Positions 50,047 to 62,152 of a stretch of 64,000 nucleotides of DNA are shown here, one piece after another (the first letter of the stretch is position 1; each line of letters starts with the position of its first letter). This stretch comes from DATLZM01 sp035559315 (GTDB lineage Bacteria; Actinomycetota; UBA4738; HRBIN12), in assembly GCA_035559315.1 (NCBI GenBank), contig DATMBJ010000099.1:1-64000 (forward strand), in the 5' to 3' direction. The notes beneath the pieces are model-generated. The model searched no databases. It saw only the letters and a program-made list of their open reading frames with translations, and had not been told where the DNA came from. Both the position numbers and the translations under genes were made by a program.

Positions 50047-51138
50047 GTGCGCGTCCTCTGGGCGGAGCTCCGGGACTTCCGGAACCACGCGGCGACCGAG
50101 CTGGGCCCGATCCCGGAGGGGCTCGTGGCGATCGTGGGACCGAACGGCGCCGGGAAGAGCAACCTCCTGGAGGGGGTGTACTACGCGCTCACGCTGGCAT
50201 CGCCCCGCGCGGCGAGCCCTGCGGCCCTGGTGCGCCGGGGGGCCGAGGCGGCCTACGTCCGGGCCGAGGTCGAGACGCGGGAGGGGAGGGCCCTGATCGA
50301 GATCGAGGTGCCGGCGGGACGGGCCAGCAGGGTGCAGCTGAACCGGTCCCCGGTCCGCCGCAAGCGGGACCTCCGGCGTCGGGTCCGGGGGGTGTCGTTC
50401 GGGCCCGAGGACCTCGAGTTCGTGCGCGGCGAGCCTGGGGCGCGACGGCGCTTCATGGACGAGGCCGTGGCCACGCTCTGGCCGCTGCGGGAGGGGCTCG
50501 CGACCGCGTACGACCGCGCCCTCCGGCAGCGGAACCGGCTGCTCAAGGAGTGGGAGGGCGGCCCGCCCCCGCCGGGGCTGGAGGCCTGGGACGCGGAGCT
50601 CGTCGCCACAGGGTCGGCGTTGATGCGGGCCCGAGCGGAGGCGATCGGGCGGGTGGAGGGACCGGCGGCGGAGGCCTTCCGAGCCGTGGCGGGCTACGGG
50701 CTGGCCTGCCGGTACGTGCCCTCGGTGTGGGGCGACGACCTGGAGGCGGCCTTCGCGGCGCGGCTCGCGGAGCGCAGGGAGGACGAGCTCGTCCGCCGGG
50801 CGAGCCTGGTCGGGCCCCACCGGGACGAGCTGGAGCTCGCGGTGCGGGAGATGGGCCTCCGGGCCTTCGGATCGCACGGGGAGGCGTGGGCGGCCGCGGT
50901 CGCGCTGCGGCTGGGGTTGGCCCGGGCGGTGGAGGAAGAGGTGGGGGAGGCCCCGGTCCTGTTCCTCGACGACCCGCTGGCGCCGCTCGACCCCGAGCGC
51001 CAGCGGCGGGTGGCGGATCTCCTCGCGGGCCGTGGGCAGGTCTTCATGGCGGTGGCGGACGAGGCCCACGTGCCGGCCGGGGCGGCCGCCGTCTGGGAGG
51101 TACGGGCGGGCGTGGTGCGGGTGCGCCAGGGGGTCTAG
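50047..51138 (+). CDS. recF: DNA replication and repair protein RecF
   Basis: 363 residues. Walker A LVAIVGPNGAGKSNLLEGVY, signature LVGPHRDELELAVREMGLRAF...SHGEAWAAAVALRL, and Walker B PVLFLDDPLAPLDPERQRRV. It loads RecA at gaps with RecO and RecR. GTG 50047, 12 nt after dnaN. Confidence 0.96.
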   Translation: MRVLWAELRDFRNHAATELGPIPEGLVAIVGPNGAGKSNLLEGVYYALTLASPRAASPAALVRRGAEAAYVRAEVETREGRALIEIEVPAGRASRVQLNRSPVRRKRDLRRRVRGVSFGPEDLEFVRGEPGARRRFMDEAVATLWPLREGLATAYDRALRQRNRLLKEWEGGPPPPGLEAWDAELVATGSALMRARAEAIGRVEGPAAEAFRAVAGYGLACRYVPSVWGDDLEAAFAARLAERREDELVRRASLVGPHRDELELAVREMGLRAFGSHGEAWAAAVALRLGLARAVEEEVGEAPVLFLDDPLAPLDPERQRRVADLLAGRGQVFMAVADEAHVPAGAAAVWEVRAGVVRVRQGV

Positions 51139-51140
51139 GG

Positions 51141-53584
<2,444 letters not shown>

Positions 53585-53594
53585 GGCCCGCCGG

Positions 53595-56036
53595 ATGAGC
53601 CAGGACCCCGCCGTCGGTCGGATCGAGCCGGTCACGCTCGAGGAGGAGATCCAGCGCTCCTACCTCGACTACGCGATGTCCGTCATCGTCGGGCGCGCCC
53701 TGCCCGACGTCCGGGACGGGCTCAAGCCGGTGCAGCGGCGGATCCTCTGGTCGATGCTGGAGGCGGGGCTGCGCCCCGACCGGCCGTACCGGAAGTCCTC
53801 GCACACGGTCGGCGAGGTGATGGGGAAGTACCACCCCCACGGCGACCAGGCGATCTACGACGCCCTGGCCCGGATGGCGCAGCCGTTCACGCTCCGCTAC
53901 CCCCTGATCGACGGGCACGGGAACTTCGGTTCGGTGGACGGGGACCCCCCGGCCGCGATGCGCTACACGGAGGCCCGCCTGGCGCCGATCGCGCTCGAGC
54001 TGCTCCGGGACATCGACGCGGAGACCGTGGATCTCGTCCCGAACTACGACGGGTACCACCAGGAGCCCGCGGTCCTCCCGGCGCGCTTCCCGAACCTCCT
54101 GGCCAACGGGGCGGGGGGCATCGCGGTGGGGATGGCCACGAACATCCCGCCGCACAACCTCGGCGAGGTGATCGACGCGGTCGTCCACTTCCTGGACCAC
54201 CCGGATGCCACGCCGAAGGAGCTGATGCGGTTCATCCACGGGCCCGACTTCCCGAGCGGCGCGGTGATCATGGGCCGGGACGGGATCCGGGAGGCCTACG
54301 AGACCGGCCGGGGGTCGATCAAGGTCCGGGCGGTGGCGCAGATCGAGGAGACCTCGCAGGGGCGCCAGCGGATCGTCGTGACCGAGCTGCCCTACCAGGT
54401 GAACAAGGCCCGGCTGGCCGAGAAGATCGCCGAGCTCGTGCGGACCGGGCGGCTGAAGGACATCGCGGACCTGCGGGACGAGTCCAACCGCCAGGGGATG
54501 CGGCTCGTGATCGAGCTGAAGCGGGGGGCGAACGCGCAGGTCGTCCTGAACCAGCTCTACAAGCACACCCAGCTCCAGGACAGCTTCGGGGTGATCATGC
54601 TGGCGCTCGTCGGCGGCGTGCCCCGCGTGCTCAACCTGGCCGAGATGGTGGGCCACTACGTGGACCACCAGGTCGAGGTGGTCACCCGGCGCACGCGGTT
54701 CGAGCTCCGCAAGGCCGAGGAGCGGGACCACATCGTCCAGGGGCTCCTCGTCGCCCTCGGGCACCTGGACGAGGTGATCCGGATCATCCGGGGCTCCCGC
54801 GACGCCGAGGAGGCCCGCGGGAAGCTGATGCGGAAGTTCAAGCTGACCGAGGTCCAGGCCAACCACATCCTCGACATGCCCCTCCGTCGGCTCACCCGCC
54901 TGGCCCGCGAGGAGCTCGAGCAGGAGCACCGCGACCTCCTGGCCCGGATCCGGCGGCTGCGGGCCCTGCTCAAGGACCCCAAGGCGATCCGCGGGGTGAT
55001 CAAGGAGGAGCTCCTCGAGATCAAGCAGCGGTTCGCCGACGCCCGGCGGACGCAGATCCGGGCCGACGAGGGCGAGCTGGACGTGCTCGACCTGATCGCC
55101 GAGGAGGACGTGGTGATCACGGTATCCCGGGCCGGGTACGTGCGGCGGGTGCCGGTGGACACGTTCCGCCGCCAGGGCCGGGGCGGGAAGGGCGTGCGGG
55201 GGGCGAACCTGAAGGAGGAGGACGTCATCTCCGACGTCTTCGTCACCACCACCCATCACTGGCTCCTGTTCTTCACCACCCGTGGCCGGGTCTACCGGGT
55301 GAAGGTCCACGAGATCCCGGAGTCGGGGCGTACGGCGCGCGGGCTCTACGCCGCGAACCTGCCGGGGGTCGCGATCGAGAGCGGCGAGCGGATCAGCGCC
55401 GTGATCGACCTCAAGGACTACGGGGACGGGCGGTACCTGTTGTTCGCGACGCGGCGGGGGATGGTGAAGAAGACCCCGCTCGCCGAGTACGACTCCCCCC
55501 GGACGGGGCTCGTCGCCATCAACCTCCGGCCCGGCGACGAGCTGATCGACGTGAAGCTCACGCGGGGCAAGGACGAGGTCATCCTCGTGTCCCGCAAGGG
55601 CCAGGCGATCCGGTTCAAGGAGGCCCTGGTGCGACCGATGGGACGGGCCACCTCCGGCGTGATCGGGATGCGGCTGGCCGAGGACGACGAGGTGATCGCG
55701 ATGGGCCTGGCCTCCGAGGGGGAGGAGCTGATCACCGTCACCGAGCAGGGGTACGGGAAGCGCTCCCCGCTCAAGGACTACCCGACCAAGGGCCGCGGCG
55801 GGAAGGGCGTGGTGGGCCACAAGCTCACGCGGAAGACCGGCCTGCTCGCCGGGGCGTTCGTGGGGTCCAAGGACCAGGACATGTTCGTGATCTCCTCCAC
55901 CGGCCAGGTGGTCCGGGTGCCGGCGGCCGAGATCCGCCGGGTGGGGCGGGCCTCGCAGGGCGTCCGCACCATGCGGGTGGAGGAGGGCCACGTCGTCGCC
56001 CTGGCCCCGGTGATCGTCCAGGACGGCAACCCCTAG
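53595..56036 (+). CDS. gyrA: DNA gyrase subunit A
   Basis: 813 residues. [20 protein letters not shown], quinolone-pocket [20 protein letters not shown], catalytic Tyr124 in [10 protein letters not shown], and a GyrA-box-like [12 protein letters not shown] in the C-terminal beta-pinwheel, which confirms gyrase rather than topoisomerase IV. Codon 85 is Gln where E. coli Ser83 sits; Asp89 matches E. coli Asp87. It cleaves and rejoins DNA. Confidence 0.97.
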   Translation: MSQDPAVGRIEPVTLEEEIQRSYLDYAMSVIVGRALPDVRDGLKPVQRRILWSMLEAGLRPDRPYRKSSHTVGEVMGKYHPHGDQAIYDALARMAQPFTLRYPLIDGHGNFGSVDGDPPAAMRYTEARLAPIALELLRDIDAETVDLVPNYDGYHQEPAVLPARFPNLLANGAGGIAVGMATNIPPHNLGEVIDAVVHFLDHPDATPKELMRFIHGPDFPSGAVIMGRDGIREAYETGRGSIKVRAVAQIEETSQGRQRIVVTELPYQVNKARLAEKIAELVRTGRLKDIADLRDESNRQGMRLVIELKRGANAQVVLNQLYKHTQLQDSFGVIMLALVGGVPRVLNLAEMVGHYVDHQVEVVTRRTRFELRKAEERDHIVQGLLVALGHLDEVIRIIRGSRDAEEARGKLMRKFKLTEVQANHILDMPLRRLTRLAREELEQEHRDLLARIRRLRALLKDPKAIRGVIKEELLEIKQRFADARRTQIRADEGELDVLDLIAEEDVVITVSRAGYVRRVPVDTFRRQGRGGKGVRGANLKEEDVISDVFVTTTHHWLLFFTTRGRVYRVKVHEIPESGRTARGLYAANLPGVAIESGERISAVIDLKDYGDGRYLLFATRRGMVKKTPLAEYDSPRTGLVAINLRPGDELIDVKLTRGKDEVILVSRKGQAIRFKEALVRPMGRATSGVIGMRLAEDDEVIAMGLASEGEELITVTEQGYGKRSPLKDYPTKGRGGKGVVGHKLTRKTGLLAGAFVGSKDQDMFVISSTGQVVRVPAAEIRRVGRASQGVRTMRVEEGHVVALAPVIVQDGNP

Positions 56037-57298
56037 GTTCGGGACGGCCCGGGCCGGCCTCCGGGTCCGCCCTCGACCCGGGCGGCTTCGATGGGGACCC
56101 GGCGGAACGTGGCGTACAGCACGAGGTCGTAGACGACCTTGAGCGCGCCGGCCACGACGAAGGGAGCCCCCACCGCCAGGTGCTGCATCAGGAGGCCGGC
56201 CGCGGCCGGGCCCACGGGGCGGGCCACGGAGCGCGCCGTGTTCGTGAAGGCGGCGGCGGCCGTCCGCTCCGGCGGCTCGACCAGGGCCACCACGTACGCC
56301 TGGCGGGCGGGCACGTCCATCTGCGAGAGGGCGAACCGGGCCAGGAGGATCGCGATGGCCGCGCCCAGGGAGGGAGCGAGCGGGACCAGGGCCAGCAGCA
56401 CGTTCGACGGCAGGTGGGTGAAGACCATGGTCTCGAGGAGCCCGATCCGACCCCCGAGCCGCCCCGCGGCGACCGAGGAGGCCGCCTGGAGCAGGCCGGC
56501 CCCGAAGAACACCGCCCCCATGAGCTCCGGGGTGGCGCCGAACCGACGGCGGAACCAGAACACCAGGAACGTCTGGACCACGAACCCGCCGGCGAAGGCG
56601 TCGAGCCCGAACAGACCGGCCAGCCGGAGGACCATCGACCGGGACGCCCCGAGGGGGGTCGTCCGGCCCCCGGGCCCGGCCGGGGACGCCCCCCTCCCCT
56701 CCACCGCCCCCGAGAGGCGGGAGGCCAGCCCGACGCAGGCCGCGGCGACCGGGGGGAAGGCCAGGAGCCAGCGCTGGGCCGGCGGGAGGGAGGGCAGCAC
56801 GTCGCGCAGCGCGGCCGGCCCCCCGGCGGCCAGCGCGCCCACCGCCCCCGCCACGTAGGCCACGGCGTTGTAGCGGCCGAACACGCGAGCCCGGGCCCGG
56901 TGAGGGACCTCGCCGATCATGGCCTGCTCCAGCGAGGTGATGGGCCCGGACTCGTTGGGGTCGGTGGAGAGCGTCCCGGTCAGGGCGGCCGCCACCAGGA
57001 GGGCCGGGTGGTCGGTCAGCGCGTACACGGTCCCGGCGACCCCCATCACGGCGAGCAGCCCCGCGTACGCCCGGCGGCGGCCGATCCGGTCCCCGGCCAG
57101 CCCCACGGCCACCGAGCTGACCGCCAGCCCGACCAGCATCGCCGAGAACACCAGGCCGGCCTCGACCTCCGAGACGCCGGCGGCGGCGAGGGACGACCCG
57201 ATCAGCACGCTCCCGAGCCCGTACACGAAGGCCCGGAGGGCCTGGACGCCGAGGATCAGGCGGAGGTCGCGGACGACGGTCTCCACGGGACCTAGCAT
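56033..57298 (-). CDS. MFS transporter
   Basis: 421 residues, about 12 helices. [20 protein letters not shown] is the family loop 2-3 motif; the central loop (about 205-235) is long and charged; the second half starts near [21 protein letters not shown] related motif [20 protein letters not shown] is in the second half. A drug or metabolite exporter is likely, substrate unknown. ATG 57298 is used, though GTG 57286 with CATGCT 7 nt upstream also fits. Its 3' end overlaps gyrA by 4 bp. Confidence 0.87.
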   Translation of the reverse strand: MLGPVETVVRDLRLILGVQALRAFVYGLGSVLIGSSLAAAGVSEVEAGLVFSAMLVGLAVSSVAVGLAGDRIGRRRAYAGLLAVMGVAGTVYALTDHPALLVAAALTGTLSTDPNESGPITSLEQAMIGEVPHRARARVFGRYNAVAYVAGAVGALAAGGPAALRDVLPSLPPAQRWLLAFPPVAAACVGLASRLSGAVEGRGASPAGPGGRTTPLGASRSMVLRLAGLFGLDAFAGGFVVQTFLVFWFRRRFGATPELMGAVFFGAGLLQAASSVAAGRLGGRIGLLETMVFTHLPSNVLLALVPLAPSLGAAIAILLARFALSQMDVPARQAYVVALVEPPERTAAAAFTNTARSVARPVGPAAAGLLMQHLAVGAPFVVAGALKVVYDLVLYATFRRVPIEAARVEGGPGGRPGPSRT

Positions 57299-57313
57299 GA
57301 CGCCCGGGGCACG

Positions 57314-57757
57314 ATGGCGGGGGGCACGATGGCGGGGGACGCGACGGCCGGGAACTACGAGATCCTCGAGCACACCGCGGACGTCGGGATCCGGGCCTGG
57401 GGGCCGACCCTGGCCGAGGCGCTCGAGCAGGCGGCCCGGGGGCTGGTCGAGCTCCTGGGGGCGGGGCTCGAAGGACCGGGGCGCACCCGCCGGATCGCGG
57501 TGGAGGCCGAGGACCCAGGGGCCCTGGCGGTCGAGTTCCTCAACGAGCTGCTGTTCCTCCACGAGACCGAGGAGGCGGGGTTCGGGGGGGTCCGGGTGGT
57601 CCGCGCCGACGACCGGCGGGCGGAGGCGGAGGTCGAGCTGATCCCGCTCCCCGGCGAGCCGGAGGGGACCGCGGTGAAGGCGGCGACCTATCATCGGTTG
57701 GCGGTGGAACGTCGACCCGACGGGGCCGTCGAGCTCCGGGTCTACCTGGACGTGTAG
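57314..57757 (+). CDS. Archease
   Basis: 147 residues. YEILEHTADVGIRAWGPTLA is the diagnostic archease N-terminus; the C-terminal KAATYHRLAVERRPDGAVEL holds the metal/RtcB-facing region. Archease activates RtcB for multiple turnovers by aiding guanylylation. The rtcB gene starts 4 nt downstream. Two near-identical ATG contexts (57314, 57329) are both possible starts. Confidence 0.93.
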   Translation: MAGGTMAGDATAGNYEILEHTADVGIRAWGPTLAEALEQAARGLVELLGAGLEGPGRTRRIAVEAEDPGALAVEFLNELLFLHETEEAGFGGVRVVRADDRRAEAEVELIPLPGEPEGTAVKAATYHRLAVERRPDGAVELRVYLDV

Positions 57758-57761
57758 GCGG

Positions 57762-59213
57762 GTGATGGCGATGGAGCCGAGGAAGGTCGAGCCGTTCGTC
57801 TGGGAGATCCCGGTCGGCGCGGTCCCGGGGATGCGGGTGCCCGGGATCGTCTACGCCGACGACGAGCTGATGCGGAAGGCGATCGACGACCGCGCCATCG
57901 AACAGGTGGCGAACGTGGCCACGCTCCCGGGGATCGTCCGAGCCTCGTACGCCATGCCCGACATCCACTGGGGCTACGGCTTCCCGATCGGGGGGGTGGC
58001 CGCCATGTCCGTGGAGGACGGCGTGATCTCGCCGGGGGGCGTGGGCTTCGATATCGCCTGCGGGGTCCGCCTGCTCCGCACCGAGCTCGAGTGGGAGGCG
58101 GAGGTCCGCCCGCGGATCCGCGAGGTCGTGGACGCGCTGGGGCGCCACATCCCTCGGGGAGTGGGGACGAAGGGCCGGATGCGCCTCTCCCGGGGTGAGG
58201 TCGAGAAGGTCCTCCTCGAGGGCGTGCGCTACCCGCTCTCGCGGGGGGTGGGGACCGAGCGGGACGCGGAGTTCTGCGAGGACCGCGGGGTCCTCGAGGA
58301 CGCCCGGCCGGAGGAGGTCTCGGACAAGGCCATCGCCCGCGGGGCCCCCCAGCTCGGCTCGCTGGGCGCCGGGAACCACTTCCTCGAGGTGCAGGTGGTG
58401 GAGGAGATCTTCGACCAGCGCGCGGCGAACGCCATGCAGCTCTTCGAGGGGCAGGTGTGCGTCATGCTCCACACCGGCTCCCGGGGGATGGGCCACCAGG
58501 TCTGCACCGACCACCTCAAGGTGATGGACCGGGTGATGCCGAAGCTCGGGATCGAGGTGCCGGACCGGCAGCTGGCGTGCGTGCCGCTCCGCCACGAGGC
58601 GGCCGAGCGGTACCTGGGGGCGATGCGGGCGGCGGCGAACTTCGCACGGGCCAACCGGCACGTGCTCACCGACGGGGTCCGTGAGGCGTTCGCCGAGGCC
58701 TTCGGGAAGGGTCCGCGCGAGCTCGGGATCGAGGTCGTCTACGACGTCGCCCACAACCTCGCGAAGATCGAGACGTTCGAGGTCGACGGGCGGCGCCGGG
58801 AGCTCTGCGTGCACCGCAAGGGGGCCACCCGGGCCTTCGGGCCCGGCCACCCGGAGCTGCCCTCGGCGTACCGGGAGATCGGGCAGCCGGTGATCATCCC
58901 CGGGAGCATGGGGACCGCCTCCTACGTGCTCGTGGGAACCGCCGAGTCCGCCGAGCGGTCGTTCTCCTCGACGTGCCACGGGGCGGGCCGGGCCATGTCC
59001 CGGACGAAGGCGAAGAAGCTCAAGAGCGGGCCGCAGGTGCGTCAGGAGCTCGAGGCGATGGGCATCACGCTGGCCGCCGCCCACTGGGGGCTGCTTGCCG
59101 AGGAGGCCCCCTACGCGTACAAAGACGTGTCCGAAGTGGTCGACGTGTGCGAGGGCGCGGGGCTGTCGAGGAAGGTGGCCCGCCTCCGGCCCGTCGGCGT
59201 GGTGAAGGGGTGA
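57762..59213 (+). CDS. rtcB: RNA-splicing ligase RtcB
   Basis: 483 residues. GVGFDIACGVRLLRTE (metal Cys near 99), SLGAGNHFLEVQVVEE (metal His near 205), CVMLHTGSRGMGHQV, VYDVAHNLAKIE, and STCHGAGRAMSR with His406 as the GMP-carrying residue. It joins 2',3'-cyclic-phosphate or 3'-phosphate ends to 5'-OH RNA. Together with archease it is a complete RNA repair module; no RNA-end-generating toxin or RtcR regulator is next to it. Confidence 0.96.
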   Translation: MMAMEPRKVEPFVWEIPVGAVPGMRVPGIVYADDELMRKAIDDRAIEQVANVATLPGIVRASYAMPDIHWGYGFPIGGVAAMSVEDGVISPGGVGFDIACGVRLLRTELEWEAEVRPRIREVVDALGRHIPRGVGTKGRMRLSRGEVEKVLLEGVRYPLSRGVGTERDAEFCEDRGVLEDARPEEVSDKAIARGAPQLGSLGAGNHFLEVQVVEEIFDQRAANAMQLFEGQVCVMLHTGSRGMGHQVCTDHLKVMDRVMPKLGIEVPDRQLACVPLRHEAAERYLGAMRAAANFARANRHVLTDGVREAFAEAFGKGPRELGIEVVYDVAHNLAKIETFEVDGRRRELCVHRKGATRAFGPGHPELPSAYREIGQPVIIPGSMGTASYVLVGTAESAERSFSSTCHGAGRAMSRTKAKKLKSGPQVRQELEAMGITLAAAHWGLLAEEAPYAYKDVSEVVDVCEGAGLSRKVARLRPVGVVKG

Positions 59214-59217
59214 GGTG

Positions 59218-59625
59218 ATGCGAACGGCCGAGGAGGCCACGGCGCCGGAGGTCCCCCGGCCGCGGCCGGCCTCGGCCCGGCGAGCCCGGGTCGTGATCCG
59301 CAAGCTGGGGCCGTGGTCGGTGCTGAGGTTCTCGCTGCTCTTCTACTTCTGCGTGATGCTGGTGGTCTGGCTCGCGCTGATGATCCTCTACGGGATCATG
59401 AGCTCCCTCGGGGTGCTCGCCCAGATCGCACGGCTCCTCGAGTCCGTGAGCCTGGTGGACGAGGGCTTCCGGTTCAACGGGCCCTGGATCTTCTCCCGGC
59501 TGTTCCTGGCCGGGCTGGGCCTGGTCGTGCTGTGGTCGGTGATCAACGTGTTCGTGGCGTTCCTCTACAACCTGGTCTCGGACGTCGTGGGGGGCATCGA
59601 GGTCACGCTGGCCGAGCGGCGGTGA
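59218..59625 (+). CDS. DUF3566 transmembrane protein (Rv0007-like)
   Basis: 135 residues. After a basic N-terminus, RKLGPWSVLRFSLLFYFCVM starts the DUF3566 domain with two helices and ends VFVAFLYNLVSDVVGGIEVT. It is the protein that follows gyrA in most actinobacteria, here separated by the MFS-archease-rtcB insertion. Function unknown. Confidence 0.9.
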   Translation: MRTAEEATAPEVPRPRPASARRARVVIRKLGPWSVLRFSLLFYFCVMLVVWLALMILYGIMSSLGVLAQIARLLESVSLVDEGFRFNGPWIFSRLFLAGLGLVVLWSVINVFVAFLYNLVSDVVGGIEVTLAERR

Positions 59626-59678
59626 GGGGCCGCCGGCCGCGGGGCCGGCCGGGCGATGGGGGCCGGCGGGGGCCCGCG

Positions 59679-59706
59679 TTGACGCCCTCGGGGCCCGTGG
59701 TAGGCT
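59679..59706 (+). promoter_or_regulatory. tRNA-Ile promoter
   Basis: TTGACG (59679-59684), 16 nt, TAGGCT (59701-59706), about 32 nt before the tRNA. Confidence 0.75.
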
Positions 59707-59737
59707 GCGATCGAGGCCCGTCTGGGCCGTGGACCGC

Positions 59738-59811
59738 GGGCCTGTAGCTCAGGCGGTTAGAGCGCATCCCTGATAAGGATGAGGTCGGTGGTTCAAGTCC
59801 ACCCAGGCCCA
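59738..59811 (+). tRNA. tRNA-Ile (GAU)
   Basis: Acceptor GGGCCTG pairs with CAGGCCC; discriminator A at 59811; anticodon GAT at 59772-59774 in loop CTGATAA; T-loop GTTCAAGTC. CCA is not encoded. Confidence 0.97.
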
Positions 59812-59832
59812 CAGGGGAAGGAGGGAGCCGCG

Positions 59833-60006
59833 ATGGCCGAAGAGGCTGGGGCCCAGGAGAAGCAGCGCGGGTTCTTCGGGAAGCTCCTGCGGCTGGCGTT
59901 CGTGGGCGCGATCGTCGCGGCCGTCGTCGCCTTCTTCAAGCGCCGCCGGGGACAGGACCTCGACGAGAGCGAGTGGCAGGAACTGCCGCCCCCGGCGGGC
60001 GGATAG
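59833..60006 (+). CDS. Small single-helix membrane protein
   Basis: 57 residues: charged start MAEEAGAQEKQRGFFGKLLR, a helix (LAFVGAIVAAVVAFF), KRRRGQ, then the acidic DLDESEWQELPPPAGG. The DLDExEWQELP tail recurs in small actinobacterial proteins near this locus. GAAGGAGGGAG precedes the ATG. Function unknown; possibly a membrane scaffold or peptide regulator. Confidence 0.75.
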   Translation: MAEEAGAQEKQRGFFGKLLRLAFVGAIVAAVVAFFKRRRGQDLDESEWQELPPPAGG

Positions 60007-60881
60007 GCCCCTCCGATCCCTGGGACCTCGCCCGTGAGGCCGCCCGCGCGGCGGGGGTCGAGCTACGCCCGCTCACCTCGCTCCGGGACGCCGACGCGAT
60101 CATCGACGTGATGATCGCCACCTGGGGGGAGCACCAGCTCCTCCCCAGGGAGGTGATCCGGGCCCTCGCCGAGAGCGGCAACGTCCCGTACGGCGCGGTG
60201 GCCGATGGAGAGCTCGTCGGCTACGTGCTGGGCTGGGTGGGGGTCGAGCCGGGCGAGGAGCCCCACGTCCACTCCCACATGCTCGCCGTCCGGCCCGGCC
60301 TCCGGTCCCGGGGGGTGGGCTACGCGCTGAAGCTCGCCCAGCGGGCCCAGGCCCTGGACGCGGGGATCCGGGTGGTCCGGTGGACGTACGACCCCCTCCA
60401 GGCCCGGAACGCCAAGTTCAACTTCGGGAAGCTGGGCGTGGTGGCCGACCGGTTCGTCCGCGACTGCTACGGCGAGATGACGGACCTCCTCAACCGCGGG
60501 GACCGGAGCGACCGGTTCCTGGTCCGGTGGGACCTGGACCGCCCGCCGGGACCGCGGCCGATGGTCCCGGGCCCGGAGCGGGAGCTCCTCGTCGCGCGGG
60601 GGCCGGCGGAGGCCCCGGAGCCGGTCCGGGTGGCCGACCCCTCGCCCGAGCCCGAGGGGAGCTGGCGGGTGGAGATCCCGGCCGACCTCCCGGGCCTGCG
60701 CCGGCGGGACCCGGGCCTGCTGCGCGCCTGGCGGGACGCGACCGCGGAGGCCTTCGAGACGTGCCTGTCGATGGGGATGGTGGTCGCGGCGTTTCGGCCG
60801 GGCGGCGGGCCGACGCCCCCCTCCTACCACCTCGCGCTCCCCGCGGCCGCGGTCGACCGGCCCGGGCGGGCCGCCCGATGA
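59973..60881 (+). CDS. GNAT acyltransferase-family protein (COG3375-like)
   Basis: 302 residues. An N-terminal GNAT domain reads ADAIIDVMIATWGEHQLLPR, then HMLAVRPGLRSRGVGYALKL (acetyl-CoA loop) and RWTYDPLQARNAKFNFGKLG. The C-terminal 100 residues are an extra alpha/beta part. Proteins of this class are found beside MenC/NSAR enzymes and may succinylate D-amino acids. It overlaps menC by ATGA and the preceding small gene by about 34 nt; the start may lie a few codons later. Confidence 0.8.
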   Translation: MAGTAAPGGRIGPSDPWDLAREAARAAGVELRPLTSLRDADAIIDVMIATWGEHQLLPREVIRALAESGNVPYGAVADGELVGYVLGWVGVEPGEEPHVHSHMLAVRPGLRSRGVGYALKLAQRAQALDAGIRVVRWTYDPLQARNAKFNFGKLGVVADRFVRDCYGEMTDLLNRGDRSDRFLVRWDLDRPPGPRPMVPGPERELLVARGPAEAPEPVRVADPSPEPEGSWRVEIPADLPGLRRRDPGLLRAWRDATAEAFETCLSMGMVVAAFRPGGGPTPPSYHLALPAAAVDRPGRAAR

Positions 60882-61984
60882 CGCGGGTCCTGGCGGTCGA
60901 GCTCCGCCTCGTCGCGCTCCCCCTGGTCCGGCCGTTCCGCACGAGCTTCGGGGTGGAGCGGGAGAAGGAATGCATCCTCGTGCGGCTCGAGACCGACCGC
61001 GGGGAGGGCTGGGGGGAGTGCGTGGCGGGCCCGCGGCCCGACTTCTCGGGGGAGTTCAACGAGGCGGCCTGGCTCGCCCTCCGCGACCACCTCGTGCCGG
61101 CGCTCCTGGCCGCGGACGACCCGCGGCCCGAGGACGTCCGCTCGCTGGGGGGCGTGCGGGGCAACCGCATGGCGAAGGCGGCGCTCGAGATGGCCCTCCT
61201 CGACGCCGAGCTGCGCGCCGAGGGCCGCTCGCTCGCGGCGTTCCTCGGGGCCACGAAGGACCGGGTGCCGTGCGGGGTGTCGGTGGGGATCGCGGGGTCG
61301 CTCGAGGAGCTGGTCGAGCAGGTCGCCGGGTACCTCGCCGAGGGCTACGTCCGCGTGAAGCTCAAGATCGAGCCGGGCCTCGACGTGGAGCGGGTCCGCG
61401 CGGTGCGGGAGTCCTTCCCCGACGTCCCGCTGTCGGTCGACGCGAACGCGGCCTACACGCTCGCCGACGCCGCCGTCTTCCGGGCCCTGGACGAGCTCGG
61501 GCTGCTCATGATCGAGCAGCCGCTCTCCCACGAGGACCTGGTGGACCACGCCGAGCTCCAGCGGCGGCTCGCCACCCCGATCTGCCTCGACGAGTCGATC
61601 CGGTCGGCGGCCGACGCCCGGGCGGCGATCGCGCTGGGGGCCTGTCGGATCGTGAACGTGAAGCAGGGGCGCGTGGGGGGGCTCCTGGAGGCCGTGCGGA
61701 TCCACGACGTCTGCCGCGCCCACGGGCTCCCCGTGTGGTGCGGCGGGATGCTCGAGACCGGGATCGGCCGCGCCGCGAACCTCGCGCTCGCCGCCCTCCC
61801 GGGGTTCACCCTCCCCGGCGACACGTCGGCGAGCGGGCGGTACTTCGCGGAGGACCTCACCGAGCCGTTCGTGCTCGGGCCGGGGGGGACGATGGCGGTC
61901 CCGTCGGGCCCCGGGCTCGGGGTCGAGCCACGACCGGAGCGCCTCGCGGCCTGCACCCGACGGGTGGAGCGGGTCTCCCGGTGA
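60878..61984 (+). CDS. menC: o-Succinylbenzoate synthase / N-succinylamino acid racemase
   Basis: 368 residues of the enolase superfamily. Catalytic KxK is K161-x-K163 in RVKLKIEPG; metal ligands D188 (SVDANAAY), E213 (LMIEQPLS) and D238 (CLDESIRS); second base K262 in NVKQGRVGG. OSBS makes the menaquinone precursor; many such proteins also racemise N-succinylamino acids. The coupled GNAT gene favours the racemase pathway, and no other men genes lie nearby, but the sequence cannot separate the two. Confidence 0.9.
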   Translation: MTRVLAVELRLVALPLVRPFRTSFGVEREKECILVRLETDRGEGWGECVAGPRPDFSGEFNEAAWLALRDHLVPALLAADDPRPEDVRSLGGVRGNRMAKAALEMALLDAELRAEGRSLAAFLGATKDRVPCGVSVGIAGSLEELVEQVAGYLAEGYVRVKLKIEPGLDVERVRAVRESFPDVPLSVDANAAYTLADAAVFRALDELGLLMIEQPLSHEDLVDHAELQRRLATPICLDESIRSAADARAAIALGACRIVNVKQGRVGGLLEAVRIHDVCRAHGLPVWCGGMLETGIGRAANLALAALPGFTLPGDTSASGRYFAEDLTEPFVLGPGGTMAVPSGPGLGVEPRPERLAACTRRVERVSR

Positions 61985-62029
61985 GGCGACGAGGCCCGGG
62001 GAAAGAGTGACAAGAACCGCCCTGCGGGC

Positions 62030-62059
62030 TTGACGGCCCGGGCGGTGGGCGCGTAGGCT
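62030..62059 (+). promoter_or_regulatory. Promoter for the tandem-repeat protein gene
   Basis: TTGACG (62030-62035), 18 nt, TAGGCT (62054-62059). The -35 lies inside the loop of an inverted repeat ACCGCCC ... GGGCGGT (62017-62047), which may end menC transcription or bind a regulator. Confidence 0.75.
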
Positions 62060-62066
62060 CCGCTTC

Positions 62067-62104
62067 GAGGGGCCGCTGGGACCTTCGGGTTCCGGCGGCT
62101 CCTC
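62067..62104 (+). ncRNA. Long hairpin at the 5' end of the repeat-protein transcript
   Basis: A 17-bp stem with a TTCG tetraloop: GAGGGGCCGCTGGGACC then TTCG then GGTTCCGGCGGCTCCTC, all positions pairing with G-T allowed. It begins about 8 nt after the -10 box, so it would be the first structure of the RNA. About 110 nt remain before the ATG. Could be a leader that stabilises or regulates the mRNA, or a short separate RNA. Confidence 0.55.
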
Positions 62105-62152
62105 GCTTTCGCCCCTCTCCGGCCCGGCGCGGGTTGGAGGGCCCGCGTCCGC

